A stretch of DNA of 9,560 nt from CAZGXM01 sp964529795 (GCA_964529795.1 CAZGXM010000077.1:1-9560), one strand, 5' to 3'; positions 1 to 7,466 are shown, numbered from the stretch's first letter. The notes: generated from the sequence alone by a model not told the origin. Translations and numbers: made by a program.

Positions 1-1002
1 TTTACCGGTGGTAATGCCCACTGTCACATCTCTTTCCTCGGCCTTGCCGTCCCTGGCCACATAGACAACCTTTTTACCGTCCATGTCCACCAGCGCCTCC
101 TGAGGAATGACAATTACATCCTTTACTGACATGGTCCCCAGGGAAACCTGGGCAAACATGCCCGGTTTGAGAATATGTCCTTCATTATCGATGCTAATTT
201 CCACAGGGTAAGCCTTGGTGCGCGGGTCCGCCGCCGGGCCGACCATAGTCACCTCACCGGTGAAAATATCCTTTTGGCCCGCTGCCGGAACAGTGACGCT
301 CACCTTGTCGCCCAGTTGAACGCTGTTGATTTCCGTTTCCGGCACATTTACCGTTACCGTCACCGTATCCATGTTGACCACTGTAATCACCGGGGAGGTG
401 GGTCCGGCCATTTCACCGGGGTCCACATAGCGGAAAGCCACAATACCGTCTATGGGCGACTCGATAATAGCATTGTCCAACTGGGTCTGGGCCAGCTGCA
501 CCGCCGCTTCCGCCTGGTCCAGGCCTGAAGATTTTGCAGTTTCATACTGCAGTCGGGCGCTGTCCAGCTGCTGCCGGGAGATTGCCCCCTGCTTGAATAA
601 TGCCTCCATCCGTTCCAGATTACTCCTGGCATTGGCAAAGCCGGCTTTGGCCGCAGCCAAGCCTGCCCGGGCCTGCTTCAATTGGGCGCGAATTTCCCTG
701 GTCTCCAACCGCACCAGCACGTCACCCTTTTTAACTCTGTCGCCCACTTCCACTGCAATAGACTCCACTTTCCCACCCAGTTTGGGGATGACATTGATCT
801 CTGACTGCCCTTCGATCTTGCCGCTTAGATCAGTAAACTTCTGCAGGTCCCCCTTTTCGGCCTTGACCACCGTTACTGCCACCGACTCAACCGCATCCTT
901 CTTGCCTTCCGTCTTCTTTGCACCGCAGCCGGTAAGGCTGGACAGCAACAAAGTAATCACCATTAAACCCAAGAATAGCTTTACTGTTTTCCTGCTTTCC
1001 AT
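1..1002 (-). CDS. RND-type efflux adaptor lipoprotein (membrane fusion protein), C-terminus beyond window
   Basis: The reading frame is open from the ATG at 1002 to the window edge (334 residues seen, no stop), so the C-terminal end is missing. A signal peptide of about 25 residues ends in the lipobox LTGC, making Cys26 the likely lipidated residue. Next come the first half of a lipoyl-like domain (about 68-100, GDRVKKGDVLVRLE), an Ala/Gln/Leu-rich alpha-helical hairpin (about 101-178), the second lipoyl half (ESPIDGIVAFRYVDPGE, 181-197) and a beta-barrel (about 205-290, with DPRTKAYPVEI). This order is typical of HlyD/AcrA/MacA adaptors that couple an inner-membrane pump to its export path. 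The ATG at 1002 is preferred to the adjacent ATG at 1005 because GGAGG at 1014-1010 lies 7 bases away rather than 4. A pump gene probably follows to the left, but it is not visible. Family is confident; pump partner and substrate are unknown. Confidence 0.9.
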   Translation of the reverse strand, partial: MESRKTVKLFLGLMVITLLLSSLTGCGAKKTEGKKDAVESVAVTVVKAEKGDLQKFTDLSGKIEGQSEINVIPKLGGKVESIAVEVGDRVKKGDVLVRLETREIRAQLKQARAGLAAAKAGFANARSNLERMEALFKQGAISRQQLDSARLQYETAKSSGLDQAEAAVQLAQTQLDNAIIESPIDGIVAFRYVDPGEMAGPTSPVITVVNMDTVTVTVNVPETEINSVQLGDKVSVTVPAAGQKDIFTGEVTMVGPAADPRTKAYPVEISIDNEGHILKPGMFAQVSLGTMSVKDVIVIPQEALVDMDGKKVVYVARDGKAEERDVTVGITTGK

Positions 1003-1051
1003 CATTTCCCCTCCGTTATGTAAAAATTTGGTGTTGTGTATATAATCCAGA

Positions 1052-1065
1052 ACCGACCGGTCAGT
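1052..1065 (-). promoter_or_regulatory. Putative TetR-type operator, copy 1
   Basis: The plus strand reads ACCGACCGGTCAGT: 6-base arms around a 2-base centre with one mismatched pair, and a perfect inner GACCGGTC. GTCAGTCAGTC repeats adjoin it on the right. It sits about +10 to +23 from the predicted start of the promoter at 1110-1082. Nearly the same site lies at 6968-6981 in front of the tetR operon. Binding by the TetR protein at 6864-6241 is inferred from this sharing. Confidence 0.65.
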
Positions 1066-1081
1066 CAGTCAGTATAGGTAT

Positions 1082-1110
1082 ATTATATAAGTACAAATTT
1101 TAGGTGTCAA
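1082..1110 (-). promoter_or_regulatory. Consensus sigma-A promoter of the leftmost adaptor gene
   Basis: On the minus strand there is TTGACA (1110-1105), exactly 17 bases, then TATAAT (1087-1082), a perfect match to the vegetative consensus. The predicted start is near 1075, giving a leader of roughly 70 bases before the ATG at 1002. A promoter this strong probably needs repression, and an operator-like palindrome lies just downstream. Confidence 0.88.
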
Positions 1111-1205
1111 TATAAAATAAAAGAAATTGTGTTTATCTTGTGATAGGGTCACCTTGTAAATTATCGCGATAAAATGTCAGCATGAAGAACGAAGTGTGTT
1201 ATCTA

Positions 1206-1320
1206 ATGGCTCAAAGACAATTAAATTAAACAGGTACACGGCAATTTCGTCTGATCATTGATGAAAAGGTATCAATCAGTGAAACAGCTATAAGTTTAGG
1301 GCTGAATGAGCGTCAAATTA
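1206..1320 (+). pseudogene. Remnant of an IS3-type transposase OrfA (N-terminal part)
   Basis: From ATG 1206 the frame reads MAQRQLN, a stop codon, then in the same frame TGTRQFRLIIDEKV and SISETAISLGLNERQI. The second part resembles the N-terminal helix-turn-helix of IS3-family OrfA proteins (an EFRL-like segment, then S-x-x-E-x-A-x-x-L-G-L-N). Similarity stops near 1320, where an SLH-domain remnant begins. No OrfB/DDE part and no convincing terminal inverted repeats are visible. The fragment is short, so assignment to this family is tentative. Confidence 0.42.
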
Positions 1321-1747
1321 TACCCGGCGGAGTTTGCCAAGTATATGATCTACGGGCTGGGTTATGCCGCAGAGGTAGGGACAAAACTTTATAGTTTAAC
1401 GACTTGGGGCACTGGGCCAACCCTGTGGTGAGGATGGCGGTGGACCGGGGCTACCTTAAAGGGATGGCCCCTGCCACCTATGAGCTGGAGGGTAAAATCA
1501 CCGGCGCCCAGGTTGGGGTTGTCACCGTCCTGGCTCGGGTGTTGAGACAGGAAGCCAGGGGCAAGCGCATCAAAGGGGAACGTTGGTATGCCGGGTATGT
1601 AGAGGTTGCCCCGCACCCGGGACTGCTATACCCTGACTTCGACCCCGACGTCCCGGCACCCGCGACCAGTGCACCCATGCTATAGTGAAGGTACTGGACC
1701 GCCGCTGGGATAGTAATTTCGGGTGCTTTGGTTCTGATAATAACTAG
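1321..1747 (+). pseudogene. Frameshifted fragment of an S-layer-homology (SLH) domain protein
   Basis: Three frames must be joined to read it. Frame one (1318-1395) gives PAEFAKYMIYGLGYAAEVG, the end of a first SLH repeat; the expected ITRAEFA start is damaged. Frame two (from 1395) gives FNDLGHWANPVVRMAVDRGY, then LEGKITGAQ and ERWYAGYVEVA, a second repeat and the start of a third, then LLYPDFDPDVPAPATSAPM. Frame three (from 1679) gives AIVKVLDRRWDS and stops at 1745-1747. A single missing base at about 1678 accounts for the last shift. SLH domains bind secondary cell-wall polymer and anchor surface proteins. The 5' part is lost at the junction with the transposase remnant. It lies antisense to the flanking efflux genes and is almost certainly non-functional. 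Confidence 0.75.
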
Positions 1748-1797
1748 TGCAGCCGACATTCATCATGGAGAGGACGCAAATTCTCATGGGTAACTCC

Positions 1798-4700
1798 TCA
1801 AGAGAGCTTTCCGGTCACTTTCTGAATGCCCACCGTCTTTTGGAGTCTCTTCTCCTCAAACAAGTAATAAACTGTTGGGATCAGGACCAGGGTGACAAGG
1901 GTTGATACGACCAGTCCTCCCAACATGGTAATTCCCAGCGGTTTCCATATCTCCGCACCCACATCTCCGGAAATGGCCATCGGCAGCATGCCAAAAAAGG
2001 TGGTTGCGGTGGTCATTAGAATTGGCCTTAGCCTGTTTCTGCCGGCATTGATTACTGCTTCCAGTAAAGGCTGACCTCTATCTTGCAAGAGGTGGGTATA
2101 GTCGAGCAAAACTATAGCGTTTTTGACAACTATTCCTGTCAACATGACTATGCCCATGAAAGAAATTATGCCAAGTGTTGTATTGGTGAAATAAAACGCG
2201 TAAAATACTCCGGTAAGGGCAAAAGGTACGGAGAACATAACAATTAATGGATCTCTGAAATTGCCATACAGCGAAGCCATGACCATATAAACAAGAACAA
2301 TTCCCAGGACTAGCAGCAGGGTAAGATCCTTAAAGGCTTCTTGTTGTTGTTCAATTTCTCCGCCAAAGCTAATTGAAACGCCCGGCGGTATATCCGTATT
2401 TTTAATAGCATTTTTAATGTCGGTGGTAATTTCCCCCAGGGAACGTCCGTACCTGTCTGCTTCTACCTTGACTATTCGCTGACGGTTTTTCCTTTCAATT
2501 TCTACAGGTCCTTCACCACTTCTTATCTCTGCGATATTTTTCAATTTAATCATTCTGCCGTCAGGAGTAAAGATTGGTACCTCCGGCAGGTTTTCCAGCT
2601 TGTTCTTGTCCAGATCACGCAGGCGAGTGAAGATATCGAAGTTATCTCCTGCATCGCGGAATTCGGTAGGATCATCGCCATAAAAATAGTTGCGAACCGT
2701 ACCTGCAATCATAGCAATGTTTAGACCAAAAGAGGCTGCTTTTTCGCGATCCACCTCTACCCAAAGTTCCGGCCGGGGATCTTTTTGACTGAGGGAAACA
2801 TCTGTCATGCCGGGGACCTGCTTGACAATCTCTTTCACCTTTTCTGCCACTTCAAGGTTGGCCTTCAGGTCGGGTCCTGCAATTTCAATGATAATGGGCT
2901 TTCCTCCGCCCATTATGGCTGAGAAAAACTGGTTCGTGGCAGTGACCTTCATCCGGCTAATACCCGGTATTTTTTTCAGTTGTTCTCTCAATTTGTTGGC
3001 AATATCTCGGGCGCTGCGTTCCCTCTTATCTCTGTCCACCAGTTTAAACCCAATCTTCCCCACATTGGGTCCTTCGTCCATGCCCAAAGCCACGCCAAAT
3101 CCCTCTTCGCTCTGCCCATCAAAGGCGTAAGAGTGCCTGAATTCCTCTGGTTTAACTACCTTATCGATGGTCTGCAAGATTTTTTCAACAACTCTGGTTG
3201 TTTCTTCTAGCCTTGTACCTTCCGGCAGGCGAAATTCAATGTTTACATCCCCGGAATCCACTTCCGGCATAAAACTGGTGCCCATAAAAGGAACCAGTGA
3301 GAGGCTGCTGGCAAAAATCAAAATGGCCACGATAATTACGGTCTTTTTATGGGACAGGGCCCAGATAAGTATCCGGTTATAAATATCTTCAACAAAAACC
3401 AGATATTTCTCTATAGTCGTGGAAAATTTGTTCCAGAAGCTTTGTTTTTCCGCGGATTCCCCAGTATTGGTCCCCAACCATTTTGAAGAAAGCATAGGTG
3501 TCATGGAGAGAGAAGTAAAAAGGGAAGCCAGCAGAGTTACGACAATAACAAAGGCCAGCTGTTTAAAAAATACTCCAGTAATTCCTCTCACAAACATTAG
3601 CGGCACGAAAACCACCACTATCGTCATAGTTGAAGCCAAAATGGCCATGCCCATTTCGCTCGCACCGGAAATAGCACTGGTTTCTGACCTGCCACCGCGC
3701 TCAAGGTGTTGGGTAATATTTTCCAGCACCACAATACTGTCATCTACCACCATGCCGGAGACAATAGCAAGTGACATCAGAGAAACCAGGTTTAAGGTAT
3801 AACCGAAGAAATAGAGAAAGATAAAGGCGATAATCAGAGAAAAAGGAATGGCAAGGGCTATGATTACGGCGGCCCTGTTCCTTCTCAGAAAGAAAATAGT
3901 TACAATAACTACAAGAATGACCCCTCTCAATAATTCATTCTGCAAATTTTTAACGGATTGAATAATATTTTCAGAACTGTCCATCACGGTATTGATTTCA
4001 ACGTCGGCAGGCAGGTCCTTTTTAATTTCCTTAAGTTTATCCTTAACGTCATTAATTACTTTTACGGTATTTTTACCGCTCTGCTTTTGTAAAATAAGAA
4101 CTATGGATTTTTTTCCGTCCGCCCAGCCGTTTACAGTTTGTTCTTTATAGTCATCTTTAACTTCAGCCACGTCCTTAAGGTGAACAGGTCTGCCGTTAAA
4201 ATAGCCAACAACAGTATTTTTTATTTCATCTATATCCTTATACCTGGCCGGAATCCGAACGAAATATTCACGTGTGCCGGATTTTATACTGCCGGCAGGC
4301 ACGCTTAAATTTTCTGCTGCCAGAACCTGTTTAACCTGCAGCAAATTCAGGTGGTATCCATTTATTTTTTGAAGGTCAAAATAAATATTTATTTGCCTTT
4401 TCATACCTCCGTACAGCTGAACGGCACCGACTCCCGGAACATGCTTTAATTCATCGGCGATCTTTTTCTCTGTTAAATGATAAAGCCTCGGCCAGCTGGT
4501 ATCGCCGGTGACGGTCATTACCAGAATGGGAAGGCTGGCGCTGCTAAATTTAAAAATCATCGGGTCTTCTGCATCGTCCGGCAGTTTTCTTTTGGCTAAG
4601 TCCAGCTTGTCTCGTATGTCGTTGGTAACTTCATCCAGATCAGTACTCCATTCAAACTCGGCGGATACCAGCGAGAGATTATCCAAGGACTTAGAAGTGA

Positions 4701-4950
4701 GCGTATCTAAATTGTTTACCATGTTGACCTGATCTTCAATATGCTTGGTGACTTCCATTTCTACATCGGAAGCGCTCGCACCCGGCCAGACGGTCAGGAT
4801 ATTCACCACCGGCGGTTCGATATCTGGAAGCATATCAATGGGAAGCTTGGTTAAAGAAAGCGCTCCCAGAATAATTACGGCCAGAAAAACCATTAAAGTG
4901 GCCACTGGTTGTTTAACGGAAAACTCAGGAAGCTTCACTGCCCAAAACAC
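1798..4950 (-). CDS. RND multidrug-type efflux pump, HAE1/AcrB family, 1050 residues
   Basis: A full-length proton-driven inner-membrane transporter, of usual AcrB-family length. It has the two-fold RND layout: TM1 at about 12-34, a large extracytoplasmic loop (about 35-335), TM2-6 (about 340-485), TM7 (about 537-555), a second large loop (about 556-870) and TM8-12 (about 873-1030). Proton-relay residues are present: Asp403-Asp404 in GMVVDDSIVVLEN (TM4) and Lys943 in GIVVKNAIVLLD (TM10), with RLRPILMT at 973-980. The Asp pair favours drug/organic-compound (HAE1) over metal (HME) export; substrate is unknown. The GTG start at 4950 overlaps the adaptor gene by 26 bp, implying translational coupling; GAGG lies 6 bases upstream. 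A GTG at 4938, with GAGGTG 9 bases ahead, is a plausible alternative. No clear terminator follows the TGA at 1800-1798. Confidence 0.95.
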   Translation of the reverse strand: MFWAVKLPEFSVKQPVATLMVFLAVIILGALSLTKLPIDMLPDIEPPVVNILTVWPGASASDVEMEVTKHIEDQVNMVNNLDTLTSKSLDNLSLVSAEFEWSTDLDEVTNDIRDKLDLAKRKLPDDAEDPMIFKFSSASLPILVMTVTGDTSWPRLYHLTEKKIADELKHVPGVGAVQLYGGMKRQINIYFDLQKINGYHLNLLQVKQVLAAENLSVPAGSIKSGTREYFVRIPARYKDIDEIKNTVVGYFNGRPVHLKDVAEVKDDYKEQTVNGWADGKKSIVLILQKQSGKNTVKVINDVKDKLKEIKKDLPADVEINTVMDSSENIIQSVKNLQNELLRGVILVVIVTIFFLRRNRAAVIIALAIPFSLIIAFIFLYFFGYTLNLVSLMSLAIVSGMVVDDSIVVLENITQHLERGGRSETSAISGASEMGMAILASTMTIVVVFVPLMFVRGITGVFFKQLAFVIVVTLLASLFTSLSMTPMLSSKWLGTNTGESAEKQSFWNKFSTTIEKYLVFVEDIYNRILIWALSHKKTVIIVAILIFASSLSLVPFMGTSFMPEVDSGDVNIEFRLPEGTRLEETTRVVEKILQTIDKVVKPEEFRHSYAFDGQSEEGFGVALGMDEGPNVGKIGFKLVDRDKRERSARDIANKLREQLKKIPGISRMKVTATNQFFSAIMGGGKPIIIEIAGPDLKANLEVAEKVKEIVKQVPGMTDVSLSQKDPRPELWVEVDREKAASFGLNIAMIAGTVRNYFYGDDPTEFRDAGDNFDIFTRLRDLDKNKLENLPEVPIFTPDGRMIKLKNIAEIRSGEGPVEIERKNRQRIVKVEADRYGRSLGEITTDIKNAIKNTDIPPGVSISFGGEIEQQQEAFKDLTLLLVLGIVLVYMVMASLYGNFRDPLIVMFSVPFALTGVFYAFYFTNTTLGIISFMGIVMLTGIVVKNAIVLLDYTHLLQDRGQPLLEAVINAGRNRLRPILMTTATTFFGMLPMAISGDVGAEIWKPLGITMLGGLVVSTLVTLVLIPTVYYLFEEKRLQKTVGIQKVTGKLS

Positions 4951-6115
4951 CTCTTTCCTCTATAGAAACATGAGCGCCGTCGTAAAGCTGGTTTTGCCCT
5001 CTGGTAACGATGAGATCTCCTTCATTTAAGCCCTCGGTTATTTCGGTAAAATCACCCTGACTGATACCCGTTTTTACGTTTTTTAAGATTGCCTTATTAT
5101 CTTTAATGATATATACAAAATAGCTTCCGGTTCCCGGCAGTTTATTGAGGGAGCCAGTGGGAACTGCCAGGGCTTTCCGTTCGCTTAAATATAATTTAAT
5201 ATACGCAAACATGCCGGAACGAAGCTCGTATCCCTGGTTGGGAATATATATTTCAATCTCGGCTGTCCGGGTGTTCGGGTCTATAGTCGGGCTGATAATC
5301 GAAACGACACCTTCAAAAACCTTCCCCGGAAAAGCATCTACAGTTATTTCTGCTTTCATCCCCTTTTTGAGATGGGGAAAATCTTTTTCTGTGACACTGA
5401 AGACAATTTTGAGCTCATCTTCTCGGGAAATGCGAACTACCGGCTGTGCAGTACTTGTCAGGTCTCCTTCATCCACGTAACGGGCGGTCACAAATCCCGA
5501 GATGGGCGCATATATTTTGTGCTCGCGATAAAGTATCTGCAATTGGTTTAAAGCTGCTTTTGCCTGCTCAACCTGTGCACCCGCGAGTTTTTTTGATTCT
5601 ACGGCAGCCTTGTACTGAGCATTTACATGATCCAGTTCCTGTTTAGATACAGCATTGTCCCTGTAAAGACGCTCCACGCGCAGGCGGTCTTCTTCTAATA
5701 GTACCAGATTCGCCTCGCTCTGCTTTAACCCGGCCTCCGCTGCAGCCAGACCTGCCATTGCCTGTTCAAGCTGGGCCTTTATAGCATCTTCTTCCAAAAC
5801 AGCTACCAGATCTCCTTTGTTAACGTAATCGCCGGTTTCTACAAATATTTTCTCAATAATTTTCCCCGGAATCTTGGAGTAAACGTTTACCACGGCTGCC
5901 GGTTTGATCTCTCCTGTTTGTTCCAGTACCCGCTGAAGGTTCATTAACCTTGCTTCGGCAACTTGCACAGGTATAGTTTCCGTATCATAAACAGCAACTT
6001 CTTTCTTTTCACTGTGCCGAACATAATTATAGGCAACAAACCCTGCAAAGAACAAAATCAAGATAACAGCAATGATGATACCTGTTTTGTTTTTGAGGTC
6101 CACTTTGTTTTCCAT
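4925..6115 (-). CDS. RND efflux periplasmic-adaptor-type protein (HlyD/AcrA family), 396 residues
   Basis: This is the adaptor partner of the overlapping RND pump. The N-terminus has one uncleaved-looking membrane segment (about residues 12-30) and no lipobox, unlike the lipoprotein adaptor at 1-1002. The order is lipoyl half (KIIEKIFVETGDYVNKGDLV, 85-104), a long helical hairpin (about 108-198, MAGLAAAEAGLKQSEANL), the second lipoyl half (IYAPISGFVTARYVDEGDL, 201-219), a beta-barrel (about 232-308, DPNTRTAEIEI) and a membrane-proximal domain (about 315-388). The ATG at 6115 is chosen because GGAGG (6128-6124) lies 8 bases away. An in-frame ATG at 6232 would add 39 residues but has no good ribosome binding site. 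The gene lies 125 bp after tetR, with no terminator seen between them. Confidence 0.93.
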   Translation of the reverse strand: MENKVDLKNKTGIIIAVILILFFAGFVAYNYVRHSEKKEVAVYDTETIPVQVAEARLMNLQRVLEQTGEIKPAAVVNVYSKIPGKIIEKIFVETGDYVNKGDLVAVLEEDAIKAQLEQAMAGLAAAEAGLKQSEANLVLLEEDRLRVERLYRDNAVSKQELDHVNAQYKAAVESKKLAGAQVEQAKAALNQLQILYREHKIYAPISGFVTARYVDEGDLTSTAQPVVRISREDELKIVFSVTEKDFPHLKKGMKAEITVDAFPGKVFEGVVSIISPTIDPNTRTAEIEIYIPNQGYELRSGMFAYIKLYLSERKALAVPTGSLNKLPGTGSYFVYIIKDNKAILKNVKTGISQGDFTEITEGLNEGDLIVTRGQNQLYDGAHVSIEERGVLGSEAS

Positions 6116-6240
6116 AACGATAACCTCCCTGTTCTCAATCGAAAAAATAAAGATCGGCAATGCCAACCCCATAAAATTTGCTCGCTCCACGGCCAAGCAG
6201 GAGTAATCTTGCTGAACCGACCTGGCAACCATAAAACTTT

Positions 6241-6864
6241 TTACCTCTGCTCCAGATATATTTGTTCAAAAAAGATTTCCTCGATCAGGTCTGTGTCAAT
6301 AGAATGTTTATCGGGATCTTCCATCCAGCAAAAAAGAAAAGTGTTGCTTATACTGTCAAGAGCTAAAGCCAGGTAATAGGGGTCGAGCGGACGGAAAGTC
6401 TTCTTTTGAATGCCTCTTTCAAAAATATCAGCCAGTTTTCGGATTACCTGGTCGTAAAAACTGCGCAGATCAGTTTCCAATTCCCTTTTGACATTGGTCC
6501 ATACGCCAACACCAGACTCTGCAAAGTAAAGCCGCACCGGCAGGATGTTTTCCATAAAAAGTTTACATTTTGTTTCAAGATATTTTTTTATCCTGTCATA
6601 TTCGTCCCCCTTTTCTTCCAGCACTTTCGATAAAACAGAATAAAACAGCATTGCTGTCTGCATTAAAATCTCTTTATACAGTTTCTCCTTATTGTTAAAA
6701 AACTTATAAAGAGTGCCCACGGCAAATTCTGACCGTTCGGCTATTTCTTGCATGGAAACGTTATGATACCCTTTTTGCGCGAACAACTCCAGGGCAGCTT
6801 GCAGAATTTCCGCCCGCCGCTGCAGTTGTTCTCGTTCTTTTCTGGAAAGTTTATTTTGTTTCAT
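6241..6864 (-). CDS. TetR/AcrR-family transcriptional regulator, 207 residues
   Basis: A typical one-domain-plus-ligand-domain repressor of usual TetR length. The N-terminal part (about 15-62) matches the family: RRAEILQAALELFAQKGYHN, then a helix-turn-helix VSMQEIAERSEFAVGTLYKF and FNNKEKLYKEIL. The C-terminal region (about 65-207) is helical and variable, as expected for ligand binding and dimerisation. The ATG at 6864 follows GGAGG at 6-base spacing; the upstream in-frame ATG at 6900 lacks one. As first gene of the efflux operon it probably represses its own promoters and, by the shared operator, the leftmost adaptor gene. The inducer is unknown. Confidence 0.93.
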   Translation of the reverse strand: MKQNKLSRKEREQLQRRAEILQAALELFAQKGYHNVSMQEIAERSEFAVGTLYKFFNNKEKLYKEILMQTAMLFYSVLSKVLEEKGDEYDRIKKYLETKCKLFMENILPVRLYFAESGVGVWTNVKRELETDLRSFYDQVIRKLADIFERGIQKKTFRPLDPYYLALALDSISNTFLFCWMEDPDKHSIDTDLIEEIFFEQIYLEQR

Positions 6865-6905
6865 TGGTAACCTCCAGGGTGGACTGTATGAACCTGGCAT
6901 CAGAA

Positions 6906-6923
6906 AATGAATTTTAATTCATT
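6906..6923. promoter_or_regulatory. Perfect 18-bp palindrome at the proximal tetR promoter
   Basis: AATGAATTTTAATTCATT has 8-base arms around a TT centre. It overlaps the last bases of the -10 box (6926-6921) and the predicted start near 6914, a classic repressor position. Its sequence is unlike the ACCGAC-type operator upstream and is not found at the leftmost promoter, so it may bind a different regulator. The AT-rich makeup leaves some chance of coincidence. Confidence 0.5.
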
Positions 6924-6949
6924 ATATAGTACGCGATGTTTTTTGTCAA
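6921..6949 (-). promoter_or_regulatory. Proximal consensus promoter of the tetR-adaptor-RND operon
   Basis: The minus strand carries TTGACA (6949-6944), 17 bases, and TATAAT (6926-6921), a perfect vegetative consensus. The predicted start near 6914 gives a leader of about 50 bases to the tetR ATG at 6864. Confidence 0.85.
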
Positions 6950-6967
6950 GTATGTATATAGCCCAGA

Positions 6968-6981
6968 ACCGACCAGTCGGT
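6968..6981 (-). promoter_or_regulatory. Putative TetR-type operator, copy 2
   Basis: ACCGACCAGTCGGT is a perfect inverted repeat with 6-base arms and a CA centre. It lies about +8 to +21 from the predicted start of the distal promoter and between the two promoters, so a bound repressor could block both initiation and read-through. It matches the site at 1052-1065 with only two differences. Autoregulation by the adjacent TetR is inferred. Confidence 0.72.
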
Positions 6982-6994
6982 CAGTCACAGGCTC

Positions 6995-7023
6995 ATTATA
7001 TAAACCCAGTTTTTGGGTGTCAA
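6995..7023 (-). promoter_or_regulatory. Distal consensus promoter of the tetR-adaptor-RND operon
   Basis: TTGACA (7023-7018), 17 bases and TATAAT (7000-6995) give another perfect vegetative promoter, predicted to start near 6988. Bases around the -35 box (TATTGACACC) and from the operator onward (GGTCGGTTCTGG, then TATATACA) match the promoter at 1110-1082, showing the two modules share ancestry. Confidence 0.87.
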
Positions 7024-7060
7024 TATAAACTTGTGAGAAAAATTTTTCAAATACAACCAA

Positions 7061-7089
7061 GAAAAATAATACCCCGGGCAAAACCGGGG
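7061..7089 (-). terminator. Intrinsic terminator after the small coiled-coil gene
   Basis: On the minus strand CCCCGG (7089-7084) and CCGGGG (7077-7072) form a GC-only stem with a 6-base loop, followed by the T-rich tail TATTATTTTTC. It lies 15 bases past the stop at 7105 and separates the propeller operon from the efflux promoters. Confidence 0.85.
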
Positions 7090-7104
7090 ACAAAATGGGA
7101 AATG

Positions 7105-7440
7105 TCATTTTACTTTTTTATTGAGAATATAAAGCTGGCGTTCGTGCTCGCTTTCTTTATATTTCAAGTAATCAATGTTTTCCAGTATTTCCGTGAGCAT
7201 TTCCGTATTCTTCCCTACCTGGTCAAAGGTCACTTCCAGCCTTCCTGCCACATTGCCCAGCCTGCCGTCTACATCTCCAAGTTTCCCTTCCACATTGCCC
7301 AGCCTGCCGTCTACATCTCCAAGTTTCCCTTCCACATTGCCCAGCCTTCCTTTTACTTCCACCATATCCTGTTTTAATCCCGTTATTTCCTTGATCACCT
7401 GCTTTTGTCCTTCCAGCAGTTCCTTCAACAGCTTCTCCAT
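7105..7440 (-). CDS. Small coiled-coil repeat protein, 111 residues, function unknown
   Basis: A cytosolic-looking protein with no signal peptide or membrane segment. The N-terminus (MEKLLKELLEGQKQVIKEIT) is helical. Residues 31-68 are heptads of the type GRLGNVE-GKLGDVD, with L and V spaced as in a coiled coil. The tail (about 70-111) is charged and helical and ends KESEHERQLYILNKKVK. GGAGGAG precedes the ATG at 7440 by about 10 bases, and the gene begins 26 bp after the propeller gene, so they are probably co-transcribed. The family is not recognised beyond heptad-repeat hypothetical proteins. Its tail resembles that of the partial protein at 8962-9560. Confidence 0.78.
   Translation of the reverse strand: MEKLLKELLEGQKQVIKEITGLKQDMVEVKGRLGNVEGKLGDVDGRLGNVEGKLGDVDGRLGNVAGRLEVTFDQVGKNTEMLTEILENIDYLKYKESEHERQLYILNKKVK
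7248..7347. repeat. 42-bp tandem repeat, about 2.4 copies
   Basis: Copies start at 7248, 7290 and 7332 (the last partial, 16 bp) and look identical over the aligned bases. Each encodes 14 residues (GRLGNVEGKLGDVD), two heptads, so length changes keep the frame. Near-identity at the DNA level suggests recent duplication. Confidence 0.92.
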
Positions 7441-7466
7441 ATTTATATTTCTCCTCCTTTCACCAG

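Noticed and set aside
452..1045. A 197-codon plus-strand reading frame.
   Set aside because: It is the complement of the adaptor gene at 1-1002, which has a lipobox, domain order and a ribosome binding site; the plus-strand product shows no domain.
1680..1787. A 35-codon minus-strand reading frame just after the RND gene, with GAGGAG 6 bases before its ATG.
   Set aside because: It runs antisense through the recognisable SLH remnant, has no family resemblance, and its ribosome binding site overlaps the end of the RND gene. Probably chance.
6116..6232. Extending the adaptor by 39 residues to the ATG at 6232.
   Set aside because: No ribosome binding site precedes 6232, and the extension would place an odd hydrophobic stretch before the real membrane anchor; ATG 6115 has GGAGG at good spacing.
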